A stretch of DNA of 33,500 nt from Methanoregula sp. UBA154 (GTDB lineage: Archaea; Halobacteriota; Methanomicrobia; Methanomicrobiales; Methanospirillaceae), in NCBI GenBank assembly GCA_002502245.1, contig DAPW01000014.1:1-33500 (forward strand), read 5' to 3'. The position numbers were made by a program, and so were the translations under genes. Below are positions 32,868 to 33,500 of this stretch, one piece after another. The notes beneath the pieces were generated by a model that saw only the letters and a list, made by a program, of their open reading frames with translations, did not search any database and was not told where the DNA came from. Position 1 is the stretch's first letter. The number at the start of each line of letters is the position of its first letter.

Positions 32868-33003
32868 TCTTGCGCCATATGTCCCCCCGTTGGGTGACGG
32901 GGCGCATGTTCACGCCCTGGATTCCGTTGCAACTCATACGTCGTCATTGCAATCGGGGATGCGCCAGCGGCGGGATGAAAAACCCGAGAGCGCCAGGGTT
33001 TTT
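32868..33003 (+). repeat. Repeat R1, copy C
   Basis: This copy starts CTCTTGCGCCATATG, has GGGGCGCATGTT about 35 bases in (followed by GCCCTGGA, also in copy A), then TTGCAATCGGGGATGCGCCA and GAGCGCCAGGG. The hairpin is weaker here (CGGG with CCCG). It is followed ten bases later by an inverted S signature. Confidence 0.7.
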
Positions 33004-33013
33004 AAAAAATGAA

Positions 33014-33263
33014 TTCTACGGAGCAGATTTTTTTATAGTAGCCGTAAAGCCTTTTCCAGGTAGAGAGGATGGTGATAGTACCTTTTTGAGAGAACCAGGG
33101 TCCTGGCTTCCCCATGAAGTCCTGTCATGGAAAAACGTGTGGGGATGTCTACTGGAAAGACCGGAAGACGGCGTATTTTTTTTAAAACGTACACGAAATC
33201 CACCAAATTCAGATAGAGGTGCGTGTAAAAAGAGGATCCTTAAAAAAAATCTGCTCTGTAGAA
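33014..33263. repeat. 250-bp segment bounded by inverted repeats, MITE-like
   Basis: The left end, TTCTACGGAGCAGATTTTTT, starting at 33014, and the right end, AAAAAATCTGCTCTGTAGAA, ending at 33263, are inverted repeats of about 20 bases with one mismatch. The inside has no convincing gene and no match to module E. The size and ends resemble a small non-autonomous transposable element, but I could not find target-site duplications. The right end is also the S signature that opens module E. Confidence 0.5.
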
Positions 33264-33500
33264 ACGCACATGAACGGGCGTTCGCACCCGAACCATGAAA
33301 ATCGTATATAATGAGGGTTCCCCGCCTCAGGGCCTCTCCGAGGCACGGCGGGGCAGTTCGGTGTTTTTTTTTAAATATCAGTATTGATCCGCTGCGGGGG
33401 CGCCCCGTCGGGGGCGGCGGCACATATCATTATCGGGGGTATGGGGGTATCAACCCCCATCATCGATTCCGGAATTAAACGATTTTCATGGGAAATCCTT
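33252..33500 (+). repeat. Repeat module E, plus-orientation copy
   Basis: This is the inverted partner of 1494-1755. The core is bounded by a perfect 13-bp inverted repeat, CCATGAAAATCGT (33293-33305) and ACGATTTTCATGG (33479-33491). Inside are a hairpin with outer stem CCCCGCC (33320-33326) / GGCGGGG (33347-33353) and inner stem GCCTC (33332-33336) / GAGGC (33340-33344), and a second perfect hairpin ATGGGGGT-ATCA-ACCCCCAT near the right end. The match probably continues past the window end. Confidence 0.85.

Noticed and set aside
32870..33298. 142-codon frame at the right end
   Set aside because: It runs through repeat R1 and the inverted-repeat segment; its end matches a minus-strand frame at the left edge only because both read through the S signature repeat.
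1..33500. CRISPR array, tRNA or rRNA genes
   Set aside because: No regularly spaced direct repeats, cloverleaf-like intergenic sequence or rRNA similarity was seen; the repeats present are dispersed and imperfect.

Overview
The window looks like a chromosomal piece of a hydrogenotrophic methanogen of the order Methanomicrobiales, most like the Methanoregula / Methanosphaerula group. The reasons are a coenzyme F390 synthetase-type adenylating enzyme, a four-subunit archaeal pyruvate:ferredoxin oxidoreductase, an archaeal RibL-type FAD synthetase, a methanogen dihydropteroate synthase-like protein, archaeal TATA promoters with very short leaders, and a multi-PAS kinase with the archaeal HDIxN-type phosphoacceptor helix. 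The species call is inference. No tRNA, rRNA, CRISPR array or transposase gene was found.

Layout. 1-1930: a small basic protein gene inside a gene-poor stretch filled with repeat modules. 1930-4830: an F390 synthetase-like gene divergent from a peptide-modifying-type radical SAM gene, which is followed by a 59-residue CxxC-x17-CxxC protein. 4886-6154: a small unknown protein, a four-helix membrane protein and a candidate 48-residue Cys protein. 6231-12778: the complete tryptophan operon trpEGDCFBA with overlapping genes, a TATA box abutting a TGTACA box, and a leader hairpin. 12783-15449: a YkgJ-type protein, then the mercury-methylation cluster (AbrB-like regulator, hgcA, hgcB) followed by a decayed arsenate reductase gene. 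16018-21739: truA, a PHP phosphoesterase, a DHPS-like protein, parvulin, membrane-anchored acetolactate decarboxylase, a JAMM protease, ribL and a DUF2284 protein. 21742-23369: a two-gene cation/proton antiporter with a KhtT-like regulator. 23564-27982: a 1472-residue histidine kinase with nine PAS domains. 28155-30997: porBAGD, closed by a strong hairpin. 31653-32779: a zinc-ribbon protein and a cupredoxin-fold lipoprotein that lacks the usual copper ligands. 32780-33500: repeat modules again.

How it fits together. The trp genes make tryptophan from chorismate. The por genes link acetyl-CoA to pyruvate. RibL makes FAD, and the F390 synthetase-like enzyme may modify the deazaflavin F420. HgcA and HgcB convert Hg(II) to methylmercury; arsenic genes are often found near hgcAB, which suits the arsC remnant.

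Most unusual content. (1) A family of short GC-rich repeats occurs at both ends of the window. One roughly 260-bp module is present in inverted orientation at 1494-1755 and 33252-33500, bounded by short perfect inverted repeats and containing a hairpin with a compensatory base change. (2) A single inferred G-to-A change at 15163 would leave the hgcB stop intact while destroying the overlapping arsC start; a later frameshift confirms the decay. (3) A radical SAM enzyme, an adenylating enzyme and a tiny Cys-rich protein sit together and may form a peptide-modification system.
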